Shown here: piece after piece, positions 1-6,641 of the stretch
Position numbering within the stretch: position 1 is the first letter of the stretch
Layout: every line of letters begins with the position of its first letter
Virus record (IMG/VR): IMGVR_UViG_3300005617_000261
Span: 1-32,459 of that record
Direction: 5' to 3' (one strand)
DNA length: 32,459 nt
From: a virus
Notes under the pieces: model-generated
Told to the model about the DNA's origin: nothing
Databases searched by the model: none
The model's input: the letters and a program-made list of their open reading frames with translations, nothing else
Position numbers and translations under genes: made by a program

Positions 1-1
1 C

Positions 2-346
2 GCGAACCTGGCCGACGCGAACCTGGCCGACGCGAACCTGGCCGGCGCGAACCTGGCCGGCGCGAACCTGGCCGGCGCGAACCTGGCCGACGCGTACCTG
101 GCCGGCGCGTACCTGGCCGGCGCGAACCTGGCCGACGCGAACCTGGCCGGCGCGTACCTGGCCGACGCGAACCTGGCCGACGCGAACCTGGCCGGCGCGT
201 ACCTGGCCGGCGCGAACCTGGCCGGCGCGTACCTGGCCGGCGCGTACCTGGCCGACGCGAACCTGGCCGGCGCGAACCTGGCCGACGCGAACCTGGCCGG
301 CGCGAACCTGGCCGACGCGTACCTGGCCGGCGCGAACCTGGCCGAC
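2..346 (+). repeat. 23 tandem 15-bp units encoding pentapeptides
   Basis: Exactly 23 uninterrupted copies of a 15-bp unit GCG(A/T)ACCTGGCCG(A/G)C are visible. Only two nucleotide sites vary: the first base of codon 2 (Asn or Tyr) and the second base of codon 5 (Asp or Gly). By my count there are 8 N/D, 8 N/G, 5 Y/G and 2 Y/D units, and every other base is identical. Such DNA-level uniformity suggests recent expansion or homogenisation. The array continues to the left window edge, so its full length is unknown. Confidence 0.97.
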
Positions 347-733
347 GCGAAAGGGCTGCCCACTTCCGTTCCGCCGGACCCAGAAAAACCGTACGTGCAT
401 GTCTTTGCCAAAGACGATGCGGAACGCATGGTGAGGTTTCGCCGGCACCATCCAGAGGTGCCGATTATTGAGGATCTCGATCGAAAGATCCTCGATGCGA
501 TCGAGGCAGGCGGTGAGTTGGAAATGTCTTCGTGGCATTCCTGCGCAACCACTCACTGTCGTGCGGGGTGGGCAATCACCTTGGCCGGCGATGCCGGGAA
601 GGAACTCGAGAAGAAGTATGGTCCCCATCGCGCAGGCATGCTGATTTACGGATGCTCGACTGGATACACGCCCCACTTCTACGCTTCGAATGAAGCGGCG
701 CTGAAAGATATACGAGAGAGGGCGATGAAATAA
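2..733 (+). CDS. Pentapeptide-repeat protein, 5' end outside window
   Basis: The frame is open from the first base, so the start codon lies upstream. Residues 1-115 of the visible part are 23 pentapeptide units A(N/Y)LA(D/G), expected to form a right-handed quadrilateral beta-helix. A short Pro-rich linker follows, then a C-terminal domain of about 115 residues with the motif WHSCATTHCRAGW, then LAGDAGKELE and FYASNEAALKDI. I recall this repeat-plus-HCRAGW architecture from phage and bacterial pentapeptide proteins whose role is not settled; some pentapeptide proteins mimic DNA, but nothing here shows that. The stop is TAA at 731-733. The architecture is well supported; the function is unknown. 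Confidence 0.85.
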   Translation, partial: ANLADANLADANLAGANLAGANLAGANLADAYLAGAYLAGANLADANLAGAYLADANLADANLAGAYLAGANLAGAYLAGAYLADANLAGANLADANLAGANLADAYLAGANLADAKGLPTSVPPDPEKPYVHVFAKDDAERMVRFRRHHPEVPIIEDLDRKILDAIEAGGELEMSSWHSCATTHCRAGWAITLAGDAGKELEKKYGPHRAGMLIYGCSTGYTPHFYASNEAALKDIRERAMK

Positions 734-901
734 GAATTCAGTCCGGTGTCGCCCCATGAGTGCCGGTGCTCAACACCGGAGCGACTAGAAACGAAGGCAA
801 GGTGGCAGTCGAACATCCGCTTGAGCATGCCCGTTCCCGCTCGTGAGGGAGGGAGAACGGCTCTACTCGCCAAGACGTGGGCGCCGATAGGCGCTAGACA
901 G

Positions 902-929
902 TTGGGTTCGAATCCCATGCGTCTGGCCA
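902..929 (+). other. tRNA-like 3' end: T-arm, acceptor strand and CCA
   Basis: The sequence reads as a T-arm (TTGGG, loop TTCGAAT, CCCAT), then a 7-nt strand GCGTCTG, a G in the discriminator position and an encoded CCA at 927-929. No 5' acceptor strand CAGACGC, D-arm or anticodon arm sits at the right distance upstream. The nearest partner is AGACG at 873-877, which pairs with CGTCT at 920-924 and would enclose the 881-894 hairpin instead of a cloverleaf. It may be a tRNA fragment such as an attP core, a tRNA-like module in a larger RNA, or chance. Confidence 0.4.
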
Positions 930-1128
930 GCACATTGCGGGCGGACTCGAAATAGCAACACGGGATAGGCCCGTACCGGGCGGCGCGTAAATGGAGTCGA
1001 AAGACAATACGTCGCCGGTCAATTGGAGCAGGACCCCGGATAGGACAGGCCGGGGAGCGAACTTGAGAGAAGACCGTCAGGCGCAACGCGACGGCAGCCA
1101 GCACCGGGGCGGAAGCAATGCCGGTGTC

Positions 1129-1156
1129 GCCCTGATGATCGAGAGGTCGTCAGGGC
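1129..1156 (+). promoter_or_regulatory. 12-bp hairpin with GAGA tetraloop upstream of the 1185 gene
   Basis: Arms 1129-1140 and 1145-1156 pair over 12 positions (two G-U) around a GAGA loop of the GNRA type. It ends 28 bases before the ATG at 1185. No T-run follows, so it is not a standard intrinsic terminator. It could be part of the structured region or could modulate translation or RNA stability. Confidence 0.6.
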
Positions 1157-1184
1157 CCGAGAAAGTCACTGAGAGGAGAGAGAT

Positions 1185-1895
1185 ATGACCACGGCGATTC
1201 AGGTTGTCTATGACGTGACCGACGATGCGATTGCGCTGAAGCGCGGAAAGTATGCACTGCTCAGCGCCGACACGCGGGAGGGCTACGAACAGGTGCGGCT
1301 GGCCATCGCGGATTGCCGCGAGACCCGCAGCGCCATCGAGAAGCGGCGGAAGGAACTGAAGGCCGACTCGCTGGAATACGGCCGCAAGGTCGACGCCGTG
1401 GCCAAGCACCTCACCGAGCAGATCGAGGCCATCGAGCAGCCGCTCAAGGCGCAGAAGGAAGCGATCGACGCCGAGAAGGCGCGGGTCAAGGCTGAGAAGG
1501 AAGCCGCCGCGCAGAAGGTCATCGAGGAGCGACTCCGCGCCGAGCGCGAGGCACTGGCCCAGGAGCGCGCGGCGCTCGAATCCGATCGCGCAGCCCTTGA
1601 GGCGCAACGCAGCGCGGCGACCGCGGCACCTGTCGAGCCCAAGCCCACCGCGCAGGCGAGTGAGAGTCCGGTCGGTGCCGTTCTTCGCCAGATTCACGCC
1701 CTCATCGCCGAGCTCGAAGCGAAGGCCAAGCGCAAGGCGTGGTTCGACAACGAAGAGAGCAACGCCTGCGACAACAGCGGCGGCAACTTCGACGACGCCT
1801 ACGAGGGCGGATGTCGCGACGGCGAGACGGCCTTGGCCCGGGAACTCGTGCCCCGGCTGCAGCTGCTGCGCAACGAGCTCGAGGCCCAGTCCTAG
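1185..1895 (+). CDS. Coiled-coil DUF1351-like phage protein
   Basis: This 236-residue protein starts with a DUF1351-like pattern: ITDDAI-type residues near 12-17, then SADTREGYEQVRLAIADCRE and EKRRKELKADSLEYGRKVD. Residues of about 55-145 are a long charged coiled coil rich in Ala, Glu, Lys and Arg. A Pro/Ala-rich linker follows, then a C-terminal segment with a Cys and two Asp/Gly-rich loops. The ATG at 1185 has a GAGGAGAG Shine-Dalgarno stretch just upstream. DUF1351-type proteins usually sit near phage recombination or replication genes and have no established role. The family assignment is from pattern memory. The gene ends two bases before the next ATG. Confidence 0.7.
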   Translation: MTTAIQVVYDVTDDAIALKRGKYALLSADTREGYEQVRLAIADCRETRSAIEKRRKELKADSLEYGRKVDAVAKHLTEQIEAIEQPLKAQKEAIDAEKARVKAEKEAAAQKVIEERLRAEREALAQERAALESDRAALEAQRSAATAAPVEPKPTAQASESPVGAVLRQIHALIAELEAKAKRKAWFDNEESNACDNSGGNFDDAYEGGCRDGETALARELVPRLQLLRNELEAQS

Positions 1896-1897
1896 CC

Positions 1898-2161
1898 ATG
1901 TCCCGCGCCGATACTGGATGGCTGCCATCGGGCATGAAGAGCTTTCGCGCTGTGGATGATGACCTTCCATTCGCGAAAGGGCTCTACGTGAGGAGTCCGA
2001 AGTATCCGGGACTGCGAGGACTGACGACGAGCCAGAGCCATCACGTATACGCCGAGGGCTGGGGCGGAAAGAAGGTTGAATTCCACTACGTCATGGTCAC
2101 ATGGGAGGGCTGGAACGGCTCTTCTGTTTCGGTCGAACTCAGCGACCTAGTTTCAGACTGA
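1898..2161 (+). CDS. Small hypothetical protein (87 aa)
   Basis: The frame is open further upstream to 1739, but that part overlaps the preceding gene and gives an Arg-rich, unlikely protein, so I place the start at the ATG at 1898, two bases after the previous stop. The product is small and rich in Trp, Tyr and Gly, with a segment HHVYAEGWGGKKVEFHYVMV that looks like beta strands. No signal peptide, membrane segment or metal motif is visible, and no clear Shine-Dalgarno sequence precedes it. I do not recognise the family. It could be translated by coupling to the upstream gene. Confidence 0.6.
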   Translation: MSRADTGWLPSGMKSFRAVDDDLPFAKGLYVRSPKYPGLRGLTTSQSHHVYAEGWGGKKVEFHYVMVTWEGWNGSSVSVELSDLVSD

Positions 2162-2214
2162 TCCATGTTGCGCGCCTCGCGTCGGCATCGTTCTTGCTGA
2201 CATCCGCCCCATAA

Positions 2215-2237
2215 GCCTGTAGCCTTGTCGGCTATGG
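2215..2237 (+). promoter_or_regulatory. GCCTG-N4-CTTGT-N5-ATGG box before portal gene
   Basis: GCCTG at 2215-2219 is followed after 4 bases by CTTGT at 2224-2228 and after 5 more by the portal ATG at 2234. An almost identical arrangement precedes the protease gene at 12737-12758. Both genes lack a Shine-Dalgarno sequence. The box may be a phage-specific promoter or translation-initiation element, possibly for leaderless messages. This is inference from two copies. Confidence 0.3.
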
Positions 2238-3997
2238 GTTTCTTCTCGACTCTGTCAAGCCTCAATCCATTCTCTCGCGAATCAAGTTCGCCGACCTCCA
2301 ATGCTCTACCCCCGCAAGAGTTAACTCTTGATTCTGCTGCCCAAGAAGCCGAACGGCAACTTCTAGCCATTCAGCCACCTATCGACGTCGAGAGGACGCC
2401 TCGACGGCCTGGCTATTACGAAGAACCCCGGCAACTGCCATACATCGGTGGAGTCATGCGCCCTCAGCAGTGCATGACCACATGGACGGTGCAACGGGCA
2501 CGGGCTGCGCTTGATGCATTGGATGCTGGAACGTTCGCCGAAGCCGCGTTGATGATGGAGGAGATGCTTCGAGACGATGCCGTATATCACGGCTACTCGA
2601 CGCGATCGGGGCGCCTCTTTGGCTTGCCCCAGCGGGTACTTGGAGCGGTCAATGAAGACGGAGCTCCGCGTCGCGGAAGCATGCGGGCGCGGAAGTTGTG
2701 GCAGAAGTATCAGAAGCTGATCTTCCCGCAAGGCTGCAAGCGGGAGATCATGAAGTACCTCTACTTTTTCCGCTTTGCTATCTGCTCGATTACTTGGCTC
2801 AACGTTCCAAATAATGATGACGCGAACGGCCCGGCCTATTGGCGGATCCCACAGTTCAAGGTGTGGCATCCATTCTGGATCCGCTTCATCTTCGATTCAG
2901 ACCCTGACCACGATGGAGGCATCGGAGGCGAGCAGGCCAGCGGGCACTATCAGGTCACGACGTTTAACGAAGGCACGATCGATCTCATCAATGAGAATGC
3001 CCCCGGCAAAGGTCGGTGGGTGCTGTTTCAGGGCGCCGGAATGCGTCCATGGTTCGATGCTTTGATTCGTCCGTTGGCGTCGCCTTGGCTGCGCCGACTG
3101 TACACTCGACGCGACCATGGCCGCTTCGAGGAAAAGCACGGCCTGCCGATTACCATGGTGAAGTTCCCGACCTACTTCGGCAGTGAATCCAGAGAGTGGA
3201 TCATGTTTGAGAACTCTCTACGAACGCTCGGCAGCGAGGGCGTTTTGATGTGCCCGCAGGATAAGGACAATCCAAAAGCTGGGGTCAGTGTCGACTTCGC
3301 CGGGCCTCCGAATGCTGCAGCACTGAATACGTTTGTTGAATCCAAGAAAGAGGAAGATCAAGACATCTATACGCTCTGGCTCGGACAGTCGCTTACGACA
3401 GAGGCCGGGCAGAATGGCGGGAGTCATGCAGCTCTTCTGGGTATGTGGCGCGGTATTGATGATCTAGCAAGAGGCGATTCGTTCTGGATCAGTGACGCGG
3501 AAGTCGAATGGTATGCCACCAAAGAAGGGAAGGCCGTTTGGCATATGATTCCAGGAGACGGACCCATTCGTGAACAGGTGGGCAAGTTCTATGCCTGGTA
3601 CAACTTCGGCGATCCTGACATCGCGCCCCACGATATGATCGATGGCACTCCGGATGCGGATCGCAAAGAAGCGGCCGACCTCGCTAAAATCATGGCGGAG
3701 ACTTCACGCAATAAGGCGCTTGCCCTCAAAGACATGTGCGAAGGAATGGTCAAGCTACAGGAACTGCAGCAGAAGCCAGATCCTGTGTATATGCTTGAGC
3801 AGATCGACATGCAGATTGTCAGGCCAGAAGAGGACGAGATCGCTCAGCCTGGGCTATCAAAGCAACGGCCCGGCATGCTTTCGCTTCCATCTGCTCCGAC
3901 GTTAATGCTTAGCCTTGATGGTACGCATTTCGCCAAGTTCCCAGCCATCGCCCGTCGTTCCATCCTGAAAGCAGCCAAAGGACAGCAGTCATCATGA
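2234..3997 (+). CDS. Portal protein, DUF935 / Mu gp29-like
   Basis: This 587-residue protein is the likely dodecameric portal through which DNA enters the head. The N-terminal 90 residues are polar and low in complexity. The middle includes a MMEEMLRDDAVYHGYSTR segment, and the C-terminal half contains the portal-like stretch LWLGQSLTTEAGQNGGSHAA (around residues 385-404), which resembles the LGQTLTT..G.GS segment of DUF935 portals. A TTG at 2225 is in frame but ATG 2234 is preferred. Neither has a good Shine-Dalgarno sequence. The position ahead of protease and capsid genes supports the call, although an 8-kb island lies between them. No terminase gene is visible upstream. The 3' end overlaps the Dps gene by 4 bases. 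Confidence 0.8.
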   Translation: MGFFSTLSSLNPFSRESSSPTSNALPPQELTLDSAAQEAERQLLAIQPPIDVERTPRRPGYYEEPRQLPYIGGVMRPQQCMTTWTVQRARAALDALDAGTFAEAALMMEEMLRDDAVYHGYSTRSGRLFGLPQRVLGAVNEDGAPRRGSMRARKLWQKYQKLIFPQGCKREIMKYLYFFRFAICSITWLNVPNNDDANGPAYWRIPQFKVWHPFWIRFIFDSDPDHDGGIGGEQASGHYQVTTFNEGTIDLINENAPGKGRWVLFQGAGMRPWFDALIRPLASPWLRRLYTRRDHGRFEEKHGLPITMVKFPTYFGSESREWIMFENSLRTLGSEGVLMCPQDKDNPKAGVSVDFAGPPNAAALNTFVESKKEEDQDIYTLWLGQSLTTEAGQNGGSHAALLGMWRGIDDLARGDSFWISDAEVEWYATKEGKAVWHMIPGDGPIREQVGKFYAWYNFGDPDIAPHDMIDGTPDADRKEAADLAKIMAETSRNKALALKDMCEGMVKLQELQQKPDPVYMLEQIDMQIVRPEEDEIAQPGLSKQRPGMLSLPSAPTLMLSLDGTHFAKFPAIARRSILKAAKGQQSS

Positions 3998-4458
3998 GCC
4001 CGACTCATAACGACCTACCCGAAGAACTCCGCATGGCAATGGTGGCACTGCTGACTGGGCGCGTCATTGATGCCCGCGACCTCTATCTTGCGGCCAAGGT
4101 TGCGCATTGGAACGTTCGCGGGCCGACCTTCGCTCAACTGCACAAACTCTTCGATAAGGTTGCTTCTGCTGCTCTTGAGATCTCCGATGCATTGGCAGAG
4201 ATGGCGTTATCTCTTGGTGGCGCAGTCGACGCCCAAGGCGAGCGTGGAAGTGTTCCGATGATGCCCGTCATTGCTGGCGAGAACTGCAAGGCTTATGTTG
4301 AGGCAATGGCCGACTCAGTCGCTGTCGTACTCGCAGGACTGCGACAGGATGCAGGGACAGCCATGGAGCAAGATGACCTTGTGACCAGCGACCTGTTCAT
4401 CAAGACGGCCGGGCAACTGCAGCATCTGTTGTTTTTGGTTGAGCGAAACGGACGTTAG
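3994..4458 (+). CDS. dps: Dps-like mini-ferritin (ferroxidase and DNA protection)
   Basis: This 154-residue protein has the length and core pattern of Dps: YLAAKVAHWNVRGPTFAQLH followed by LFDKVASAALEISDALAEMA. The four classical ferroxidase ligands are present with E. coli Dps spacing: His38, His50 (+12), Asp65 (+15) and Glu69 (+19), plus Trp39 and Asp54. Dps family members form 12-subunit shells that oxidise Fe(II) with peroxide and often bind DNA. The N-terminal tail here has few basic residues, so nonspecific DNA binding by the tail is doubtful. ATGA overlap with the portal gene implies coupled translation and late expression. Dps inside a virion gene cluster is unusual. The identification is strong; its role in the phage is inferred. 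Confidence 0.88.
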   Translation: MSPTHNDLPEELRMAMVALLTGRVIDARDLYLAAKVAHWNVRGPTFAQLHKLFDKVASAALEISDALAEMALSLGGAVDAQGERGSVPMMPVIAGENCKAYVEAMADSVAVVLAGLRQDAGTAMEQDDLVTSDLFIKTAGQLQHLLFLVERNGR

Positions 4459-4468
4459 GAGGATGGCG

Positions 4469-4684
4469 ATGGATGATCAACTTGAGCAGGGAAGGCAACG
4501 CGTTGGACTAACGATCAATGCCCCAGAGAAACTATCGCAGGGCCGTCCATGGGTTAACAGGGTCGCCATGGATACCGACCCAAAGACCGGCGAAATCCTG
4601 CGCTTTCGCAACGTTGCGCTAGAGCCAAAGATTCAGAACTCAACCCCTACGGCCGAGCACAAAGAACCCCATCGCTCGGAGTAG
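4469..4684 (+). CDS. Small hypothetical protein (71 aa)
   Basis: A perfect AGGAGG at 4457-4462 sits 6 bases before the ATG at 4469, which decides the start. A TTG at 4439 in the same frame would overlap the Dps gene and is less likely. The product is polar and includes INAPEKLSQGRPWVNRVAMD and DPKTGEILRFRNVALEPKI, which suggests a small beta-rich fold. No known domain is recognised. Its 3' end overlaps the convergent lipoprotein gene by 38 bases, which marks the border where the plus-strand structural cluster meets the minus-strand island. Confidence 0.7.
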   Translation: MDDQLEQGRQRVGLTINAPEKLSQGRPWVNRVAMDTDPKTGEILRFRNVALEPKIQNSTPTAEHKEPHRSE

Positions 4685-5453
4685 CGCGAATCCCTAGATT
4701 CATGGGGCCATAGTAGGCCTCTTTGTAGGGGTTCCCCGTCGGATCGCATGAGAACGGCGTGTCTGCCGTGTTCGCCCCTGAAAGCCCCGCGCATCTCGCT
4801 ACGACCGGAAAGTCCCCACACTTTTGTGGGGCTGCCTGCGTATACATCTTAGGACCAAGAGTGCCGTTATAAATCCGATTCTCAGGACCGCATCCGAGAC
4901 GCAACGACTGATCCCAGGTTGCATTCGGGGCTTCCCAATCGCATCGCATAACCGAGCTCGCTGGCCATCCTGTATCTAGGCCATGCGCAGCACTTGCAAA
5001 GAATCCCCACGGCACAGAAGCGCAGGCTGCCTCAGGAATGCTGAGGATTGCCGGATTGGACCATCCAGCAGCACAGAGACCTGGGCACATATTCGAATTG
5101 CACTGCCCGGGGCAGGCGTGGAGTTTTGCACTGAGAACCCAGCCTTGACCGCTCGAGCATCCAGCCGCAGGCCCGCGAGGCTGCCCAGGGTTCCATGCAT
5201 AGGGGTCTTTCATGTCAGCTTGAACCCCTCGCATATCATCGGCACCCATGCCGCCATCGACATCAAATCCACCCTCTGATCCAGCCATGCAATAGCCATC
5301 GTTAGAAGATGGATCCGAGCCGATTGGCGTTTCACAGTGCTGATCCGCACGGCAATCTGCATTGCCATGACAAACAACGCGAGGTGGCGCAGTTGATGAA
5401 CTTAACGAGCATGAAGTCAGGAGCGAGGCGAACAGAAGCCAAGCGAAGCGCAT
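4647..5453 (-). CDS. Cys-rich secreted lipoprotein (268 aa)
   Basis: The N-terminus MRFAWLLFASLLTSC is a lipoprotein signal peptide with lipobox LTSC, so Cys15 would be lipidated and the protein exported. The mature part begins with a Cys-rich segment (CHGNADCRADQHCE, then a further Cys) and an Asp/Gly/Met-rich spacer, followed by many more Cys that could form disulfides in the periplasm or at the surface. This style resembles Myxococcota-type secreted proteins, though I know no specific family. A GGAG lies 6 bases before the ATG. It is the last gene of the minus-strand block. A role at the host envelope, such as superinfection exclusion, is conceivable but not shown. Confidence 0.72.
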   Translation of the reverse strand: MRFAWLLFASLLTSCSLSSSTAPPRVVCHGNADCRADQHCETPIGSDPSSNDGYCMAGSEGGFDVDGGMGADDMRGVQADMKDPYAWNPGQPRGPAAGCSSGQGWVLSAKLHACPGQCNSNMCPGLCAAGWSNPAILSIPEAACASVPWGFFASAAHGLDTGWPASSVMRCDWEAPNATWDQSLRLGCGPENRIYNGTLGPKMYTQAAPQKCGDFPVVARCAGLSGANTADTPFSCDPTGNPYKEAYYGPMNLGIRATPSDGVLCARP

Positions 5454-5480
5454 GTGGTTCTCCGGGTAGATGTTAGGGGC

Positions 5481-5915
5481 TTACTGACACTTACATTTCT
5501 TTGAGTTTGCAGCATTGAGAACAGTCTGAGCCTTCGAGCATTCTTGCTTCATGCTTTGACAGATATCGCTTCGAAGGCCCTCCTCTCCGAGCGACTGAAA
5601 GATGCGCTGACAGGATGTGGCAAGGCTAGCGCATTCAGAATTCAGATCGGAAAATCTCTCACATAGGCCCACGCAAGGATCTGGCGCATGCATTGCGGCC
5701 TCCTCTTGCTTAGGCGCCGGAGGTGGGATGAATGGCTCATCCTTCGGTGCAAGTTCTGAAACCCTGCGGAGTTCGTTCTTTGGTCGCGGTGGCTTGATCA
5801 ACTCCTTGGTTAGATCTTCGCTCTGCTCAATGCCAAGCGATTGCTTGATGGCCTTCCGTTCCCAGGAGAAGCAACCAGACGTGCAGAATAGAACCAAGAG
5901 AACCGTGCTTCTCAT
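5481..5915 (-). CDS. Small Cys-rich lipoprotein (144 aa)
   Basis: The signal peptide MRSTVLLVLFCTSGC has a lipobox-like TSGC ending at Cys15. The next 65 residues are Lys/Glu/Pro-rich (KPPRPKNELRR, PPPAPKQEEA), as in periplasm-spanning linkers, and the C-terminal part holds seven or more Cys (CVGLCERF, ECASLATSCQ, CQSMKQECS, CKCQ). The layout of a lipid anchor, Pro-rich stalk and Cys-stabilised helical domain resembles an outer-spanin or surface lipoprotein, but no inner spanin or holin is seen nearby, so I do not call it a spanin. The start overlaps the upstream gene by 4 bases (ATGA). Confidence 0.68.
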   Translation of the reverse strand: MRSTVLLVLFCTSGCFSWERKAIKQSLGIEQSEDLTKELIKPPRPKNELRRVSELAPKDEPFIPPPAPKQEEAAMHAPDPCVGLCERFSDLNSECASLATSCQRIFQSLGEEGLRSDICQSMKQECSKAQTVLNAANSKKCKCQ

Positions 5916-6607
5916 TTGGGTTCATCCGGACCGATAAAGATCTTCCATCCATGGGATTTTCTGGCGCGTGCAACCCATAATCGCATCACTACATCATCCC
6001 ACAGGAGATTCTTATAGACACCGCCGCCTTGATTTAATTCGTAAACAGGTTGCTTGCTGTGATCGGCCTCTAATGTTCCGACCTGTTTCAAGGTGCCAAT
6101 TCGATTCTCATCTCCGATGCACGGATGCGTTACGGTCTTGCCAGCATGGACTTGCTCTAGGGCCCATGCGAAGTCGCGCTCAATTGGTGACTGAATCGCG
6201 CGTTCAACGGAGTCCGCGAGAGAATCAAGTTGCGCTGAATAGCCAGCAGCGACCAACTTCGCGCCGATTTCATCCAAGATGCGGCCAAGCCCGTTGCTTT
6301 CAACTACCTGCCGCTGTGTCTGCGCATTGGCTCGTACTGTTTCCTGCCTGGCGCTCTCGATTTCTCGGAGCAACTTCTCATTATCAGCCCGCAAGACAGA
6401 GCATGACACAATACCTGCCATGTGATTTCGCCAGGTCCAGATATCCAAGTCATAGCCACAGATCTCACATCGCCTTGTCAACTCGATGTCGAGCGCTTGA
6501 GCGATCCATCTAAGAAATTCAGCGCGTCCATGTTCTCCGGCAAGCGCATCAGGATCAAGGTGCAACATCTTGGCTGCTAAACGTATCGACAACGATGGCT
6601 TGTTCAT
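5912..6607 (-). CDS. Zinc-finger/coiled-coil protein with possible Tad2/DUF2829-like C-terminus
   Basis: The 231-residue product has three parts. Residues 47-70 contain CEICGYDLDIW...H...C, a possible zinc site. Residues 72-105 form a coiled coil. Residues 144-213 (ERDFAWALEQVHAGKTVTHP, then GGGVYKNLLWDDVVMRLW) resemble DUF2829, the family of the Thoeris inhibitor Tad2 that sequesters cyclic ADP-ribose signals: an amphipathic helix with xxAGKxV, then a Gly-rich turn and a W-D-containing helix. The match is by eye and partial, and other phage proteins share such small folds. GAGGAG precedes the ATG. Presence in the same operon as an Acb2-like gene makes the idea attractive. Confidence 0.6.
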   Translation of the reverse strand: MNKPSLSIRLAAKMLHLDPDALAGEHGRAEFLRWIAQALDIELTRRCEICGYDLDIWTWRNHMAGIVSCSVLRADNEKLLREIESARQETVRANAQTQRQVVESNGLGRILDEIGAKLVAAGYSAQLDSLADSVERAIQSPIERDFAWALEQVHAGKTVTHPCIGDENRIGTLKQVGTLEADHSKQPVYELNQGGGVYKNLLWDDVVMRLWVARARKSHGWKIFIGPDEPK

Positions 6608-6641
6608 CTTCGCTCCTCCATCTGAAAGAAACTGCCGCCCT

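Larger units (their letters stand above)
734..1184 (+). other. 451-bp gene-poor region rich in stem-loops, candidate structured RNA
   Basis: No convincing gene lies here. Stems visible by eye are CCGGTG/CACCGG (763-768 with 774-779), enclosed by GTCGC/GCGAC (748-752 with 781-785); CCGTTC/GAACGG (831-836 with 855-860); GCGCC-GATA-GGCGC (881-894); ACGGG/CCCGT around 960-974; CCCCGG/CCGGGG around 1034-1055; GTC-GAAA-GAC (996-1005); CACCGG/CCGGTG (1102-1107 with 1121-1126); and a 12-bp GAGA-capped hairpin (1129-1156). Three of the loops carry GATAGG. CCGGTGTCGCCC occurs at both ends (743-754 and 1121-1132). It may be a phage noncoding RNA or a long structured leader of the next gene. I cannot assign it to a named RNA family. 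Confidence 0.4.

Noticed and set aside
2-346. CRISPR array or diversity-generating retroelement target
   Set aside because: Units are contiguous with no spacers, and the frame encodes pentapeptides. Variation at A residues hints at adenine mutagenesis, but only two of the available A positions vary and no reverse transcriptase is seen.
855-929. Complete tRNA gene
   Set aside because: No D-arm, anticodon arm or matching 5' acceptor strand could be placed; only the 3' third is tRNA-like.
679-1104. 141-codon minus-strand frame across the gap
   Set aside because: It reads through the antisense of the tRNA-like and hairpin region and the end of the pentapeptide gene, with biased composition and no ribosome site support.
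991-1188. 65-codon plus-strand frame overlapping the 1185 gene by ATGA
   Set aside because: No ribosome site, Arg/Ser/Gly-biased composition and it runs through several strong hairpins; the 1185 gene has its own strong Shine-Dalgarno sequence.
1077-1970. 297-codon minus-strand frame
   Set aside because: It is antisense to the convincing coiled-coil gene; Leu/Arg/Gly-rich composition is typical of a GC-driven shadow.
2225-2233. TTG start for the portal protein
   Set aside because: It adds only three residues, overlaps the CTTGT box and has no ribosome site; ATG 2234 is preferred.
4439-4468. TTG start for the 71-aa protein
   Set aside because: The perfect AGGAGG lies downstream of it and is spaced correctly for ATG 4469.
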